In this document: in pieces, positions 26,192-26,891 of the stretch
Numbering within the stretch: position 1 is the first letter of the stretch
How the letters are laid out: every line of letters starts with the position of its first letter
IMG/VR virus record: IMGVR_UViG_3300044940_000249
Location: 1-26,891 of that record
Origin: a virus
Strand: one strand, 5' to 3'
Length of the DNA stretch: 26,891 nt
Notes under the pieces: generated by a model
Database searches by the model: none
Told to the model about the DNA's origin: nothing
What the model saw: the letters and a program-made list of their open reading frames with translations, nothing else
Program-made: the position numbers and the translations under genes

Positions 26192-26891
26192 CAGCGCCAC
26201 CTCGGGTTCGTGTCTGCCGCTGGATTCGTACCGGCCACGCCGTCGTCACCAGCCAGCATGGCGTGTTCGATCAGTCGATACTTGTCGAGAGATTCACCGT
26301 CTGCCGACGCGTCTGGATCGAGCACGACATAGTCGACGTCGGCCTGCACCGTGAACGTCGGTGCTGGCGACACGACGATCTGTGTCGTCGACGGGATCGA
26401 GGTCACCTGCGCTGTCTCCACGACTGGCGTGCCCGACAACGACGATCGGTCGACCATCCGTACGACAGCACCGACCCAAAACGAACGAGCCGGCAAGCCA
26501 CTCTCAGGCACCTCCGGTGTCGTCGTCGCGAGCGTGAGCGTGCCTGAGCCGTTGTGCGCGGTGATCACCGCAGCGGGGCAGACGTGGAGCAGGCGCTCCA
26601 TAATCTCCAGCGTGACGTCGACGCGCCCTTGCGCGTATCGAGGACGTCGCCCGACAACACGACACGTCGCGCCGGCCAGCTTGCCACCGCGCATGTTCGG
26701 CAGGTTGGCGTATCCATCCTCGAGGTCATTCCCGATCGCCACGATGTCGCCGACACGGAGACTGAGGCGTCGGTGGTGCAGAGACATCGTCACTCGTCGA
26801 CTGACGCCGCTCGTCTGGCGCAATACGTCGGCCATCAGCGCCGCGAGCGTACCGACGCGCATGCGCGTCGGGTGGGCCCACCCGTCGGACG
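26191..26891 (-). CDS. Tail-hub/tail-associated protein, C-terminal part (runs off right edge)
   Basis: The frame is open to the window edge, so the start lies outside; an internal ATG at 26862 has no ribosome site. 233 residues are visible. The start (WAHPTR, then TLAALMADVLRQTSGVSRRV) leads into TMSLHHRRLSLRVGDIVAIG and TCRVVGRRPRYAQGRVDVTL, the last beta domain seen at the ends of large siphovirus tail proteins that interact with the baseplate (L-x-L-G-D-I-V followed by R-V-V). The final 110 residues are a beta-rich extension (VVRMVDRSSLSGTPVVETAQ). The gene is coupled to the next by TGATG. Confidence 0.65.
   Translation of the reverse strand, partial: SDGWAHPTRMRVGTLAALMADVLRQTSGVSRRVTMSLHHRRLSLRVGDIVAIGNDLEDGYANLPNMRGGKLAGATCRVVGRRPRYAQGRVDVTLEIMERLLHVCPAAVITAHNGSGTLTLATTTPEVPESGLPARSFWVGAVVRMVDRSSLSGTPVVETAQVTSIPSTTQIVVSPAPTFTVQADVDYVVLDPDASADGESLDKYRLIEHAMLAGDDGVAGTNPAADTNPRWR

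Noticed and set aside
1-26891. Joining the two window ends gives one continuous open frame (MuF-like start plus tail-hub-like end), as if the window were a complete circle
   Set aside because: Frame agreement alone has a one-in-three chance. The joined protein would combine unrelated domains, and tape measure and tail tube genes are missing, so the window is more likely a slice.

Overview
The window is a slice of a tailed double-stranded DNA bacteriophage (Caudoviricetes) genome or prophage. It carries a large terminase, small terminase, portal, scaffold and major capsid protein, tail-type proteins, a lysis cassette, a primase-helicase and a Sak4/RusA recombination module. The host is probably a high-GC bacterium: base composition is strongly GC-rich with heavy use of GAC and GTC codons, genes overlap as ATGA/GTGA, purine-rich ribosome binding sites of the AAGGAG/GGAGG type are common, and sigma70-like promoters are visible. 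A siphovirus is the likeliest morphotype because the right-hand partial gene resembles the C-terminus of a tail hub protein. No tape measure, tail tube, integrase or tRNA gene is visible, so the genome is incomplete here.

Layout. (1) 1-3707, minus strand: small terminase, large terminase, portal and the start of a MuF-like head protein running off the left edge. (2) 3838-4406, plus strand: a small excisionase-type HTH gene followed by a reading frame broken by TGA. A clear terminator and an AT-rich block with nested inverted repeats follow (4440-4623). (3) 4639-8637, minus strand: a PrimPol-ATPase fusion and a DEAH helicase whose last residues copy the SSB tail tip (DDDIPF). (4) A compact divergent promoter region at 8645-8712. 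(5) 8733-15830, plus strand: one long operon of recombination genes (Sak4-like ATPase, DUF669-type protein, XRE repressor, RusA-like resolvase, 3'-5' exonuclease), then tandem paralogues, many small genes, a beta-class DNA methyltransferase and a zinc-finger protein. Nearly every gene overlaps its neighbour by 1 to 8 bases. (6) 15737-18323, plus strand: a GATC-dense repeat array, the strongest promoter in the window, then small genes separated by GC-rich hairpins, three of them glycine-rich low-complexity proteins. (7) 18320-26891, minus strand, read right to left: tail-hub-like gene, two tail/virion-type genes, a promoter with two operator-like inverted repeats, scaffold, major capsid protein, two small genes, two signal-peptide proteins (one LamG-like), then membrane proteins and a C39-like peptidase that look like the lysis cassette.

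How the parts may work together. The two divergent operons at 8.6 kb look like the early replication and recombination genes. The head and tail genes on the minus strand look late. Three minus-strand operons (terminase, helicase, scaffold-capsid) start with a plausible -10 box only 6-7 bases before the ATG and have no ribosome binding site, as expected for leaderless mRNAs. The least explained part is 15.7-18.3 kb, a set of small hairpin-insulated cassettes behind a strong promoter.
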